Assembly (NCBI GenBank): GCA_946478525.1
Contig: CAMLCH010000001.1
Location: 124,001 to 188,000 of the forward strand
Length of the DNA: 64,000 bases
Reading direction: 5' to 3'
Origin: Snodgrassella alvi_G
GTDB lineage: Bacteria; Pseudomonadota; Gammaproteobacteria; Burkholderiales; Neisseriaceae
The position numbers were made by a program, and so were the translations under genes. Below the pieces are notes generated by a model. It was given only the letters and a program-made list of their open reading frames with translations. It did no database searches and had not been told where the DNA came from. Position 1 is the first letter of the stretch. Each line of letters opens with the position of its first letter. Of this stretch, positions 44,398 through 53,440 are shown piece by piece.

Positions 44398-45003
44398 ATG
44401 AGTAAAAAATCCACTGATGCACTGGGGCGTTTAACCAACGCATTAAAGGTTTTGCCTAATGTAGGTCCGAAAACAGCGCAGCGGATGGCGTATGAATTGT
44501 TACAGCACAAACGAGCGGGTGCAGAAGAATTAGTAGCGGCAATTCAGGCTGCCCTATTACAAGTACATCACTGTCGTTTATGTAATACTTTTTGTGAAGG
44601 TGAGTTGTGTGATATCTGTGCTGACGAACAGCGCGATAGCAAACGACTTATGATCGTACAGATGCCAGTAGATGTGGCCAGTATGGAAGCAGCCAATTGC
44701 CACGATGGGTTGTATTTTGTCCTGATGGGACAGGTTAATCCGGGACAAGGGGCAGATTTAAATGCAATAGATCTGGATAAATTGATTATTCGACTACAAG
44801 AACATGAAATAGACGAAGTCATTATTGCGACTAACTTTACAGCTGAAGGTGATGCAACCGCTTATGTCTTGTCTCAGTTATTAACTAATTTCCCTGCTAA
44901 AATAACCCGACTGGCACGAGGTATGCCGTTGGGAGGAGAGTTGGAGTATGTCGATGCCGGTACTCTAGCGCAGGCTGTCTATGAACGGCGAAATGTTAAA
45001 TAA
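44398..45003 (+). CDS. recR: Recombination protein RecR
   Basis: With RecF and RecO loads RecA onto gapped DNA. The 201-aa product has an N-terminal helix-hairpin-helix (LPNVGPKTAQRMAYELL), a C4 zinc finger (Cys59, 62, 71, 74), a Toprim domain, and the C-terminal GMPLGGELEYVDAGTL Walker-like segment. ATG at 44398. It is separated from ybaB by 249 bp including a hairpin, so it may have its own promoter. Confidence 0.96.
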   Translation: MSKKSTDALGRLTNALKVLPNVGPKTAQRMAYELLQHKRAGAEELVAAIQAALLQVHHCRLCNTFCEGELCDICADEQRDSKRLMIVQMPVDVASMEAANCHDGLYFVLMGQVNPGQGADLNAIDLDKLIIRLQEHEIDEVIIATNFTAEGDATAYVLSQLLTNFPAKITRLARGMPLGGELEYVDAGTLAQAVYERRNVK

Positions 45004-45306
45004 ATCTAAACAAATTATGTAAGCATTGTTTATTTGATTTTCAGGTTAGCTGAATTAATGGCGACCCTAATCTGGATAAATTGATGATGCCTAAGATTAT
45101 TAATGGTTTCGCCCAATATGAAGAGGTGATCTTTAGTTATAAATTGGTTTTGCTTTTCTTTTATTCATCAGAGAGCATTATTTTAATTATGGCTCTGCAG
45201 TATTTGTCAAATTAGTTTTTATAAACAATAAAATATTTTTTGCCTATATCAGATAGAAGACTGAGGTAGTAAGCTAAATTACTCCCTCAGTATACAACCA
45301 TATATT
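45004..45306. other. Intergenic region between recR and ilvA
   Basis: A 303 bp AT-rich gap between convergent genes. It holds an imperfect hairpin at 45261-45290 next to ilvA and nothing else recognisable. Confidence 0.5.
45261..45290 (-). terminator. Hairpin downstream of ilvA
   Basis: A 12-bp stem with one mismatch (45261-45272 and 45279-45290), 17 bp past the ilvA stop. The T-run on the minus strand is poor, so termination strength is uncertain. Confidence 0.55.
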
Positions 45307-46848
45307 TTATTGTTTATCAGTTGAGTCACTTAAAAATAATTGGTATGCGGCGTTTGTGGTGTGATCACAATACGGATACCCAACATTATCCAGAAAAGCA
45401 ATAAATTTCTCTGAATCATTAGGAGGAATATCCAGACCAACCAGCACCCGACCAAAATCCGCCCCATGATTGCGATAGTGAAACAGCGTAATGTTCCAGT
45501 CGGATTGCATATGGTTAAGAAAGCGTGCCAGAGCTCCGGGTCGTTCTGGAAATTCAAAGCTAATCAGTCTTTCGTTTTCTACTTTACTGGTGCGACCGCC
45601 AACCATATAGCGAATATGCAATTTTGCCATTTCGTTATGGGTAAGTTCGATTGCCGGTAAACCATGATCATTTAGCTCAGCTGTAATCTGGGCTAGTTCT
45701 TCGGTATTATTACTCTGGATACCAACAAATATATGGGCTTTCTGACTGTCGCCGTAGCGATAATTAAATTCGGTGATACTGCGATTATCGATCAGATCAA
45801 TAAAACGTCGAAAGCTACCGGGTTCTTCGGGGATAGTTACGGCAAAAATACCCTCGTGACCTTCACTTAATTCACTGCGTTCAGAGACGTGGCGCAAACG
45901 ATGAAAGTTCATATTCGCACCGCTGGCAATAGCAATCAGATTTTGTTGCTGACATTTATCTCTGGCAATATAGGCTTTTAAACCAGCTAAAGCTAAGGCT
46001 CCGGAAGTTTCGGTAATGCTGCGGGTATCATCAAAAATATCTTTAATGGCTGAGCAAATAGCATCGGTATCAACAGTAATAATCTCGTCCAGTAGATCCT
46101 TACAAATAGCAAAAGTCTCTTCCCCAACCAGTTTTACCGCTGTGCCATCTGCAAATAAGCCAACTTCTTTTAATTCAACTCGTTTACCGGCTGCTATCGA
46201 TTGTTTCATGGCACAGGCATCTTCTGTTTCCACTCCGATAACTTTTATTTCTGGACGCACATTTTTAATATAAGCAGCAATGCCTGCCGCCAGACCACCA
46301 CCACCAATTGCCACGAATACTGCATCAATTGGCTTATGATGCTGACGTAGAATTTCCATGCCAATAGTTCCCTGACCGGCAATGACTTCCGGATCATCGA
46401 ACGGGGGAATATAAGTCAGCCCACTTTCAGCAACCAGTTTCATGGCATGGTCGTAAGCATCGTTATAAGATTCACCGGCTAAAACGACTTTTCCACCACG
46501 TTTTTTGACTGCCTCGATTTTAATTTGTGGCGTGGTTTTGGGCATCACAATAGTAGCAATACAGCCAAGTTTTTGGGCTGAAAGCGCTACACCCTGAGCA
46601 TGATTTCCAGCCGATGCAGTGATTATACCTTTTTTTAGGGTAGCACTATCAAGTTTAGCCATTTTGTTATAAGCACCGCGAATTTTAAATGAAAATACCG
46701 GCTGTAAATCTTCGCGTTTAATCCAGATATGATTATGCAAGCGATCTGAAAGATTGGTAGCGTAATCCAAGGGCGTTTCTATAGCAACATCATAAACAGC
46801 AGCATTTAGTATGCGAGTGAGATAATCTGAATGATTGTTCATATTCAT
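45307..46848 (-). CDS. ilvA: Threonine ammonia-lyase, biosynthetic
   Basis: PLP enzyme converting threonine to 2-oxobutyrate, the first step of isoleucine synthesis. The 513-aa product has the PLP lysine Lys55 in FSFKIRGAYN, the glycine loop GGGGLAAG, and a C-terminal regulatory part with two ACT-like repeats (about 335-410 and 430-505: EEPGSFRRFIDL and FPERPGALARFL), implying feedback by isoleucine and valine. Start at 46848 or two codons later at 46842; no strong ribosome site. The 5' gap of 950 bp is non-coding apart from a pseudogene. Confidence 0.95.
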   Translation of the reverse strand: MNMNNHSDYLTRILNAAVYDVAIETPLDYATNLSDRLHNHIWIKREDLQPVFSFKIRGAYNKMAKLDSATLKKGIITASAGNHAQGVALSAQKLGCIATIVMPKTTPQIKIEAVKKRGGKVVLAGESYNDAYDHAMKLVAESGLTYIPPFDDPEVIAGQGTIGMEILRQHHKPIDAVFVAIGGGGLAAGIAAYIKNVRPEIKVIGVETEDACAMKQSIAAGKRVELKEVGLFADGTAVKLVGEETFAICKDLLDEIITVDTDAICSAIKDIFDDTRSITETSGALALAGLKAYIARDKCQQQNLIAIASGANMNFHRLRHVSERSELSEGHEGIFAVTIPEEPGSFRRFIDLIDNRSITEFNYRYGDSQKAHIFVGIQSNNTEELAQITAELNDHGLPAIELTHNEMAKLHIRYMVGGRTSKVENERLISFEFPERPGALARFLNHMQSDWNITLFHYRNHGADFGRVLVGLDIPPNDSEKFIAFLDNVGYPYCDHTTNAAYQLFLSDSTDKQ

Positions 46849-47801
46849 TGTAAAAGTTTGAGTTATTAAAGGTTTTTAATAATATTTAGTCACTAACAAC
46901 CAGCTATAGTGTATAGAGGGGTCATGTGGTGACCAATGGTGAGCGGTACACGAACAGAAATTAGTTGTGTTCATATGCAGTCATTCAATAATCTTTTTGA
47001 CTTGTAAATATTATTTGTTATCCGGTTGCACTTTATTTATTTCATTTTAATTTAAAGCAAAGAGTGAATCAGTATGAAAGTTATCTTTCTGAAAATCTGA
47101 GCTGATGATTTTACTCAAATGGCAGCAAGACAAGGTAAGCTAATCGGCATAAAATTAATAAATAAAATTTACAAAAGAAACCAATTAGTCTCATTTTCAC
47201 ACAAATTAATTTGCTTTAAAAGTATTTAAAAGGGAAATATATTTTCAGTTTCAACCTTACATATGTGAATAAAATATTCCTGATACCTTATTTTTCATCC
47301 CAATTCTTTTCATTGCATTTGTAATGCATCGTACTTCCAGTTTTCAATAGCTTTAAGTGATCGCCAGTATGATACAGTTATGCCGACACCATCAGAATCA
47401 CGTACACTATCTGCATCTAAAAATCCCACTTTTTGTTACGCTTTGGTGAATAGTTTCTCTGCTATGTCAGCGTAGCCGGCGTCCTCTGGTGTGCGTAGTT
47501 ATTCGGACAGAATATTTAAATAACTGATGCTATCAGCTTTTAAAATTTCTTGATTTTCTTTTATTTGGTGGAAAAATAATGATAAATAGCATCAGTATTA
47601 AAAAATAAATTTTGATTCATTGGTGCTAACCATTGTATAAATGCTTAATCCTTTGAATATGGTGGCTATATGATAATATGGTGTTAATGGCATAATTGCT
47701 TATTAATTATTTAATTTATGCCGTTACTCTGTTGAGAATTCTATTTATAATGATGGTAATTAATCAATGTATATTTCACGGTTGTGTCTTTTATTTGGTT
47801 T
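46849..47801. other. Intergenic region between ilvA and the PBP5-like gene
   Basis: A 953 bp gap. It contains the ABM-domain pseudogene at 47310-47514 and a small GGTCA/TGACC hairpin at 46920-46934. The rest is AT-rich and shows no intact frame; a broken stretch near 47074-47160 may be another eroded fragment. Confidence 0.5.
47310..47514 (-). pseudogene. Decayed ABM-domain (antibiotic biosynthesis monooxygenase-like) gene
   Basis: Read on the minus strand, NNYAHQRTP in one frame continues, after a +1/-1 shift, as PEDAGYADIAEKLFTKA, an in-frame TAA, then GFLDADSVRDSDGVGITVSYW and SLKAIENWKYDAL before another stop. These are consecutive conserved blocks of small ABM-superfamily proteins (about 100 aa), whose tail KRGRxxWY is missing. 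At least one frameshift and one internal stop make it inactive. Confidence 0.75.
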
Positions 47802-48959
47802 ATGATGTTAACAGACTTAAAAATCATTATTAAATCGTTATGCTTACTTTGCTTGAGTTTGGTTTTAGAGTGTGTCCGTGCTGAACCTGTACCAGAAATT
47901 AATGCTGCGGCTTATGTTGTAGCTGACCAGCAAAGTCAAACTATATTGGCCAGTCGGGATTTGGATTCGCGTATAGAACCAGCGGCTTTAACTAAATTAA
48001 TGACCACCTATCTGGTTTTTCAGGCTTTACAAAGTGGCAAACTAAAGCCAGAAAGTATGCTTACTTTGCCAACAAGTGGTTGGCAATCGGATGGTAGTCG
48101 TATATTCATGCAACCTGATGTGCCGATGAAAGCTGAAACGGTTATTCAGGGTATGCTGACAATTTCTGCCAATGATGCTGCCATTACTTTGGCTACAGCG
48201 ATAAGTGGTAGTGAAAAAGCTTTTGTTCGCCAGATGAATGAAGAAGCGGAAAAGATCGGGTTGAAGAATACACATTTCATCAATTGTACTGGACTGGCAG
48301 CTGAAGGTCAGTACAGTAGTGTTGGCGATTTGCTGCAACTAGCACAATTGCTGATCCAAAAATTTCCACAATATCAGAGTTGGTTTGCTATTAAATCTTT
48401 TACCAATAATGGTATTACTCAATTAAATCGTAATTTACTTCTTTTCAGAGATGATAAAGTAGATGGATTAGCCGTAGGCTATACCATTAATGGTGGTTAC
48501 AATCTGGCGGTTAGTTCGAAACGGAATGGACGCAGTATTATTGCTATTTTAGTGGGCGCTGACAGTAGTGAAGCCAGAGCAGCAGAAGGCAGTAAGTTAA
48601 TTAGCTGGGCTCTGACTTCTTTTAATGTGGTGAAACTTTATGATGGTGAACATAAAATTACTGATCTTTCAGTCTACAAGGGCGATAAGCCTTCTGTGCC
48701 TATTGGTTTTATCGATACCGCTTATGTTACTCAACCTATTGATGGTGCTAAAAAACTGAAATCGCAGCTGGAAGCAGTCCGGCCGGTAGTTGCACCTATT
48801 CGCAAAGGTCTAGTGTTGGGAACATTGAAGTTAATAAATGAGAATAATCAGGTAGTGGCAGAAAAAAATGTGGTAGCTTTGGAAGAGGTAAAAGAAGCCC
48901 GGGGCAGGGATGGTTGGTTTAGTCGCTTATGGTATTGGTTTACTAACTTATTTGCCTGA
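47802..48959 (+). CDS. PBP5/DacA-like protein lacking catalytic residues (probable pseudoenzyme)
   Basis: A 385-aa protein with the full layout of a D-alanyl-D-alanine carboxypeptidase: signal peptide (about 1-27, cleavage after VRA), transpeptidase-like domain, C-terminal beta domain (about 265-355) and a terminal amphipathic helix (GWFSRLWYWFTNLF) for membrane attachment. The active site is changed: the SxxK motif reads ALTK (Ala62; family usually PASLTK), and the KTG motif reads AVG (224-226; family usually DGLKTGHT). The SxN motif SAN (122-124) is kept. The frame is intact, so this looks like a maintained non-catalytic protein. ATG at 47802 or 47805; GTG at 47784 is possible. Confidence 0.88.
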   Translation: MMLTDLKIIIKSLCLLCLSLVLECVRAEPVPEINAAAYVVADQQSQTILASRDLDSRIEPAALTKLMTTYLVFQALQSGKLKPESMLTLPTSGWQSDGSRIFMQPDVPMKAETVIQGMLTISANDAAITLATAISGSEKAFVRQMNEEAEKIGLKNTHFINCTGLAAEGQYSSVGDLLQLAQLLIQKFPQYQSWFAIKSFTNNGITQLNRNLLLFRDDKVDGLAVGYTINGGYNLAVSSKRNGRSIIAILVGADSSEARAAEGSKLISWALTSFNVVKLYDGEHKITDLSVYKGDKPSVPIGFIDTAYVTQPIDGAKKLKSQLEAVRPVVAPIRKGLVLGTLKLINENNQVVAEKNVVALEEVKEARGRDGWFSRLWYWFTNLFA

Positions 48960-49121
48960 TGGTTTGTAACTTGGTGAATCAACCCATTAGTAGTTTATTT
49001 ATCTTGATCAGGTAAAGCGAATGCTGTTTAGCTCGGTTACTGGATTATTTTGTTGCTACAGAAAAAATCAGTCAGCCATTATTATTATTATTGAATTAAG
49101 ATGTTAATGTTGAATTTGTTA

Positions 49122-49147
49122 AAAAACCCATCGACAGATGGGTTTTT
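49122..49147. terminator. Bidirectional terminator between PBP5-like gene and purA
   Basis: A perfect 11-bp stem AAAAACCCATC (49122-49132) and GATGGGTTTTT (49137-49147) with a 4-nt loop lies between convergent genes, 10 bp from the purA stop. Confidence 0.9.
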
Positions 49148-49157
49148 CTTTATTGCT

Positions 49158-50450
49158 TTACTCAAAAGGGTGTTCCATAAGAATAGTTTCTTCCCGATCA
49201 GGACCGGTTGAAATCATGGCAATACGAGCACCGCACAACTCTTCAATCTTTTTAAGATAGGCCTTCGCATTTTCCGGTAGTTCATCGTAGGTTTTTATCC
49301 CGAAAGTACTTTCCTGCCAGCCGGGCATGGTTTCATAGATCGGTGTGCAGGCAGCAACAGCTTCTGTTCCAAACGGAAGAATGTCGATTTTCTCACCATT
49401 ATAATCGTAACCGACACAGATATTAATCGTGTCCATCCCATCCATAACATCCAGTTTGGTTACACACAGACCGGTAATACCATTGACCTGAATTGAACGT
49501 TTCATTAATGCAGCATCAAACCAGCCACAGCGACGTGGGCGACCGGTGACCGCACCGAATTCATTGCCTCGTTTTGCCAGTCCAGCACCGACACTGTCAA
49601 AAAGTTCGGTTGGAAATGGACCGGAACCAACACGAGTGGTATATGCTTTAACAATCCCCAGCACATACTGTACTTTGGTGGGGCCAACACCGGAACCGAC
49701 TGCGGCAGCACCGGCAACACAGTTAGAAGAGGTAACGTAAGGATAAGTACCATAATCGACATCCAGAAAAGTACCCTGCGCGCCTTCAAAGAGTAGGGAT
49801 TCTCCTTGTTCGTTCATGGTATTCAGTTCTCGGGATACATCGCCAACCATTGGTCTGATCTGTTCAGCCAGTTTCAATGTTTGCTGGTAAATTTCCAGCG
49901 CATCTAAAGGATCCTGACCATACAGTCCGGTTAGCTGACAATTGTAGATTGCGACAACTTCTTGAATTTTTTGCTGTAGAGTTTCTGGCTGGAATAAATC
50001 CATTACCCGAACTGCTCGGCGGGCAATTTTGTCTTCATAAGCAGGGCCAATGCCTCGGCCTGTGGTGCCAATTTTTTTATCGCCTTTTGCGTTTTCGCGT
50101 GCATGATCAAGCGCTATATGATAGGGCAGAATAAGCGGGCAGGTGGGCGCGATGGTAAGTTGTTTAGTGACGTCAATGCCGGCTGCCTGTAGTTCAGCCA
50201 TTTCACTTAATAATGCTTCTGGTGATAAGACGACACCGGAACCAATAAAACAGCGTTTGCCTGCATGCAGAATACCACTGGGAATAAGGCGTAGTATGGT
50301 TTTCTTGCCATTAACTACCAGTGTATGTCCTGCATTGTGTCCGCCCTGATAGCGAACCACACCAGAGGCGCGTTCTGTTAACCAGTCTACAATTTTACCT
50401 TTGCCTTCATCCCCCCATTGGGTGCCGACAACGACGACGTTTTTTGCCAT
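49158..50450 (-). CDS. purA: Adenylosuccinate synthetase
   Basis: GTP-dependent ligation of aspartate to IMP, the first committed step to AMP. The 430-aa product has the P-loop-like GDEGKGK (13-19), the IMP motif GTTGRGIGPAYEDK, the FEGAQGTFLDVDYGTYP block and the GTP-site TKLDVMD. ATG at 50450; it follows hisZ by 31 bp on the same strand, the hisZ-purA arrangement seen in many beta- and gammaproteobacteria. Confidence 0.97.
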   Translation of the reverse strand: MAKNVVVVGTQWGDEGKGKIVDWLTERASGVVRYQGGHNAGHTLVVNGKKTILRLIPSGILHAGKRCFIGSGVVLSPEALLSEMAELQAAGIDVTKQLTIAPTCPLILPYHIALDHARENAKGDKKIGTTGRGIGPAYEDKIARRAVRVMDLFQPETLQQKIQEVVAIYNCQLTGLYGQDPLDALEIYQQTLKLAEQIRPMVGDVSRELNTMNEQGESLLFEGAQGTFLDVDYGTYPYVTSSNCVAGAAAVGSGVGPTKVQYVLGIVKAYTTRVGSGPFPTELFDSVGAGLAKRGNEFGAVTGRPRRCGWFDAALMKRSIQVNGITGLCVTKLDVMDGMDTINICVGYDYNGEKIDILPFGTEAVAACTPIYETMPGWQESTFGIKTYDELPENAKAYLKKIEELCGARIAMISTGPDREETILMEHPFE

Positions 50451-50481
50451 ATGCTGTTACCTGCTCATACTAAGAGTTAAA

Positions 50482-51639
50482 TTATTGCGATAAAGGAATA
50501 ATCTGCCATTGCTGTTCATACCAGACCAGTTGGCGATTGCATCCTTTATGATTTTGATGTTCGGGTGTATAGTCAATGATGACGCATTCACCAGCTAAGC
50601 GTAATTGTTCTATTTCTTTTTTTGCTTTGATCACATCGTGAATACTGACTTTAATGCCTTGTGGTTTTTCCACTGGAGTTAAATGCTTAATGAAATCTCG
50701 TAAGTCAAAGCTGAATCCTGAAGCCGGACGACTACGGCCAAAATACTGACCTAAACCATCATATCTGCCACCGCGCGCAAGCGCAGCCGGCCATTCATTA
50801 TTATAGGCTGCAAACAATAAACCTGTGTGATAGTTATCAACCTGTAATTCACTCAAATCAATAAATATATCGTGTTCGCTGAAATATGTACAGATTTGCT
50901 GCAACTGCTGTAAGGCATCTTTAATTGCCGGCAAATCAGGTAATTGTTCAGATGCCAGCTGTAAAACTTCTTTGGGACCATATAGAGTAGGCAAAACGGC
51001 GAAGGCTGTTGCCCAAAGTGGTTCTAGCTGCCATTGTCTGACATGCTCTTCTATTGCCTGGCGATCTTTATTCTGCATTTGTTGCAACAAAGTAGTGGCC
51101 TGATACGTATTTAATTGGGCTGCCTGTGCCAGTGTATTGAAGATACCAATATGGCCTAAAGATAGAGTGGGGGTGTTAATATCAAAAGTAGCCAGGCTTT
51201 TAAGCATTAAATCAATTAATTCGATATCTGCTTCAATACCAGCATAGCCATATAATTCGGCACCAATTTGCAATGGTTCCCGGGTACTCAGAAAGCCATC
51301 CGGGCGGGCATGTACGACCGAGCCAGCGTAACATAATCGGTTAATGCCACTGTTAGCGGATAATAAATGAGCATCTATCCTTGCGACCTGAGGGGTAATA
51401 TCAGCCCGCAAACCAAGCTGACGTCCACTAAGCTGATCAACGATACGAATGGTTTTTAAAGATAAACCTTCATCTATTCTGGTTAGTAGCGAGGTACTGT
51501 ATTCCAGTAAGGGAGGGCTAACGAGCTCGTATCCATGGACTCGAAAAAGTGCTAATAATTTTTCTCTGGCACTTTCTACCTGCCGTGCGGCAGATGGGAG
51601 GATGTCGGCGATGTTTTCGGGCAGTTGCCAAGACTGCAT
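50482..51639 (-). CDS. hisZ: ATP phosphoribosyltransferase regulatory subunit
   Basis: A 385-aa paralogue of histidyl-tRNA synthetase without the anticodon-binding domain. It forms a complex with the short HisG and makes its activity histidine-sensitive. HisRS-like motif 2 is seen in HARPDGFLSTREPLQIGAELYG, and LARGGRYDGLGQYFG is the motif 3-adjacent segment. The catalytic tRNA synthetase function is absent by length. hisG is not in the window. It is transcribed with purA. Confidence 0.93.
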   Translation of the reverse strand: MQSWQLPENIADILPSAARQVESAREKLLALFRVHGYELVSPPLLEYSTSLLTRIDEGLSLKTIRIVDQLSGRQLGLRADITPQVARIDAHLLSANSGINRLCYAGSVVHARPDGFLSTREPLQIGAELYGYAGIEADIELIDLMLKSLATFDINTPTLSLGHIGIFNTLAQAAQLNTYQATTLLQQMQNKDRQAIEEHVRQWQLEPLWATAFAVLPTLYGPKEVLQLASEQLPDLPAIKDALQQLQQICTYFSEHDIFIDLSELQVDNYHTGLLFAAYNNEWPAALARGGRYDGLGQYFGRSRPASGFSFDLRDFIKHLTPVEKPQGIKVSIHDVIKAKKEIEQLRLAGECVIIDYTPEHQNHKGCNRQLVWYEQQWQIIPLSQ

Positions 51640-51662
51640 TGTTATTCCTCACAAAACACAAG

Positions 51663-51687
51663 ACACACTGACCCAAGTTCAGTGTGT
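51663..51687. other. Small hairpin between uppP and hisZ
   Basis: A perfect 9-bp stem (51663-51671 and 51679-51687), 24 bp upstream of hisZ. There is no T-run; it may be a leader structure of hisZ or a weak uppP terminator. Confidence 0.4.
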
Positions 51688-51790
51688 AAGAGATAAGAGA
51701 TGAAAAGGCTATTGTTACTAATGCCTAAATTTATTAATTAAAACTTTATCACAATTTAACGTTTTTAGACCAGTAACATTTCAGCATATT

Positions 51791-52609
51791 TTACCATTTT
51801 ACCCATCCAGTTACCCAAGTCAATATGATGATGCCACCGAAAATAATCCGGTACCAGGCAAAAGGAACATAATTTTTATGTGACACAAATCGTAAGAGCG
51901 CTTTGACTGCTATCAGGGCTGAAACAAAAGCAGCAATAAAACCGACAGCAATTAAAAGCAAATCATCGCGGGTAAATTCGTGGATATGTTTAAGCATATC
52001 GTAACCAGTTGCGGCAATCATAACCGGAACAGCGAGAAAAAACGAAAATTCTGTAGCAGTTTTTCGTTCAATCCCCCATAGCATACCACCCATAATGGTG
52101 CTACCCGAACGTGAAGTGCCCGGAACTAAAGCCAGAATCTGAGCCAAACCAACAATTAATGCGTCTACTGGGCGCATTTGCTCAACGGTTTTAATCTTGG
52201 GCTCGATTTTGCTTTGTCGTTTTTCAATCCATAAAATCAAGAGGCCGCCAATGACTAGAGCAGTAGCGACACTAATGGGATTGAACAGATAATGTTTAAT
52301 CTGTTCACTAAATAATAAGCCAACAATGGCTGCCGGAATAAAGGCAATTGCCAGATTAAGAACAAAACGATTGGTTGCAGGCTCTTTACCGATATGAGTT
52401 ATGATGTGAGCAAAACGATGTTTGTACTCAAATATGATGGCTAAAATAGCACCCAGCTGAATGGTGATATCAAATACTTCACCGGTAGTTTCGAATTTTA
52501 GCAAATTACCGGCTACAATCAAATGACCAGTGCTGGACACAGGAATAAATTCCGTTAATCCTTCTACAATGCCTAATATCAGGGCTTTAATAAATAATAT
52601 AATATCCAT
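51791..52609 (-). CDS. uppP: Undecaprenyl-diphosphatase
   Basis: Integral membrane phosphatase (BacA) that recycles undecaprenyl diphosphate to the lipid carrier used for peptidoglycan and other envelope polymers. The 272-aa product has about eight helices, the catalytic EGLTEFIPVSSTGHL (15-29) and the PGTSRSGSTIMGG motif. Start ATG at 52609. A monocistronic gene between hisZ and dsbA. Confidence 0.96.
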   Translation of the reverse strand: MDIILFIKALILGIVEGLTEFIPVSSTGHLIVAGNLLKFETTGEVFDITIQLGAILAIIFEYKHRFAHIITHIGKEPATNRFVLNLAIAFIPAAIVGLLFSEQIKHYLFNPISVATALVIGGLLILWIEKRQSKIEPKIKTVEQMRPVDALIVGLAQILALVPGTSRSGSTIMGGMLWGIERKTATEFSFFLAVPVMIAATGYDMLKHIHEFTRDDLLLIAVGFIAAFVSALIAVKALLRFVSHKNYVPFAWYRIIFGGIIILTWVTGWVKW

Positions 52610-52661
52610 AATAACTACTATGACTTATAACAACATTCAATAAATTGACAACTAAACAAAT

Positions 52662-52693
52662 TAATAGTGTGTTTGGTTAGAAACACACTATTA
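52662..52693 (-). terminator. Hairpin terminator downstream of dsbA
   Basis: A perfect 13-bp stem (52662-52674 and 52681-52693) with a 6-nt loop, 18 bp past the dsbA stop on the minus strand, followed by an AT-rich tail with a few Ts. Confidence 0.75.
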
Positions 52694-52711
52694 TTAAGAT
52701 TACAATAATTA

Positions 52712-53407
52712 TTAATGATTACTTGATCCAGCTAATGATGCACCTAAGCTTTTTGGTAGTTTAGGCATACTCGCTATACGACTGCTATTTTCATTACGTA
52801 CTTTTTCAATTAGGCTTTTCATCGTTTTCATGCCGGCTTCAAAGCCATTATTAAATTTAATCTGATATTTACCACCGACAATAACTATAGGTGTACTGGT
52901 GATGTTGTATTGCTGAACTAGCTGGCGCATTTTATTGGTTTCTGCAGTGTTTTCCAGTGTGTTATAAGCTTTGATCAGTTTATTACCGTCAAAAGATTTT
53001 TGTTCAGCAGCCCATTTATTGAAAACGGTTGGATTTGCTAGTTCTATATTCTGTTCTACTACAGCTTTAAAAATAGCCGGATCAGCACTTTGCTTCATAC
53101 CAGTACTGTTAACGGCGGCAGCGATACGTGCCAGATTGAAATAGGCATCATTATTCCATACTACATGCACTGCTCGCATATAAGTGTCTGGAGCAAAAGA
53201 TTTCATTTCTTTGAGCAAATAGGGTTCAAGATGATGGCAATGTATACAGTTGTAAGCGAAAAATTCCAGTACTTCTATTTTATTTTTATGCTGTTGCGCA
53301 ATAGGCTTTTCTAAAACTGTGTAATCAACATTGAGCACAGCAGCCTGTGCTGATCCACATATCAAAATAAAGCTGCTGGCAATAATGGCAAAAAATTTTT
53401 TTAGCAT
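52712..53407 (-). CDS. dsbA: Periplasmic thiol:disulfide interchange protein DsbA
   Basis: Oxidises cysteine pairs in exported proteins. The 231-aa product has a signal peptide (1-22, ending SAQA), a thioredoxin fold with the active site CIHC (Cys54 and Cys57), an inserted helical domain, and the cis-Pro motif STPIVIVGG. CIHC differs slightly from the E. coli CPHC but His at position 3 is kept, which favours an oxidising enzyme. The SPOR-domain gene lies 33 bp upstream on the same strand, suggesting joint transcription. Confidence 0.94.
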   Translation of the reverse strand: MLKKFFAIIASSFILICGSAQAAVLNVDYTVLEKPIAQQHKNKIEVLEFFAYNCIHCHHLEPYLLKEMKSFAPDTYMRAVHVVWNNDAYFNLARIAAAVNSTGMKQSADPAIFKAVVEQNIELANPTVFNKWAAEQKSFDGNKLIKAYNTLENTAETNKMRQLVQQYNITSTPIVIVGGKYQIKFNNGFEAGMKTMKSLIEKVRNENSSRIASMPKLPKSLGASLAGSSNH

Positions 53408-53440
53408 TTGATTGTCCTATCAATAAATAGATTAGTTTGT

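Noticed and set aside
46920..46934. GGTCA/TGACC palindrome upstream of ilvA as an operator
   Set aside because: Only a 5-bp stem; no repeat of the site and no known regulator match.
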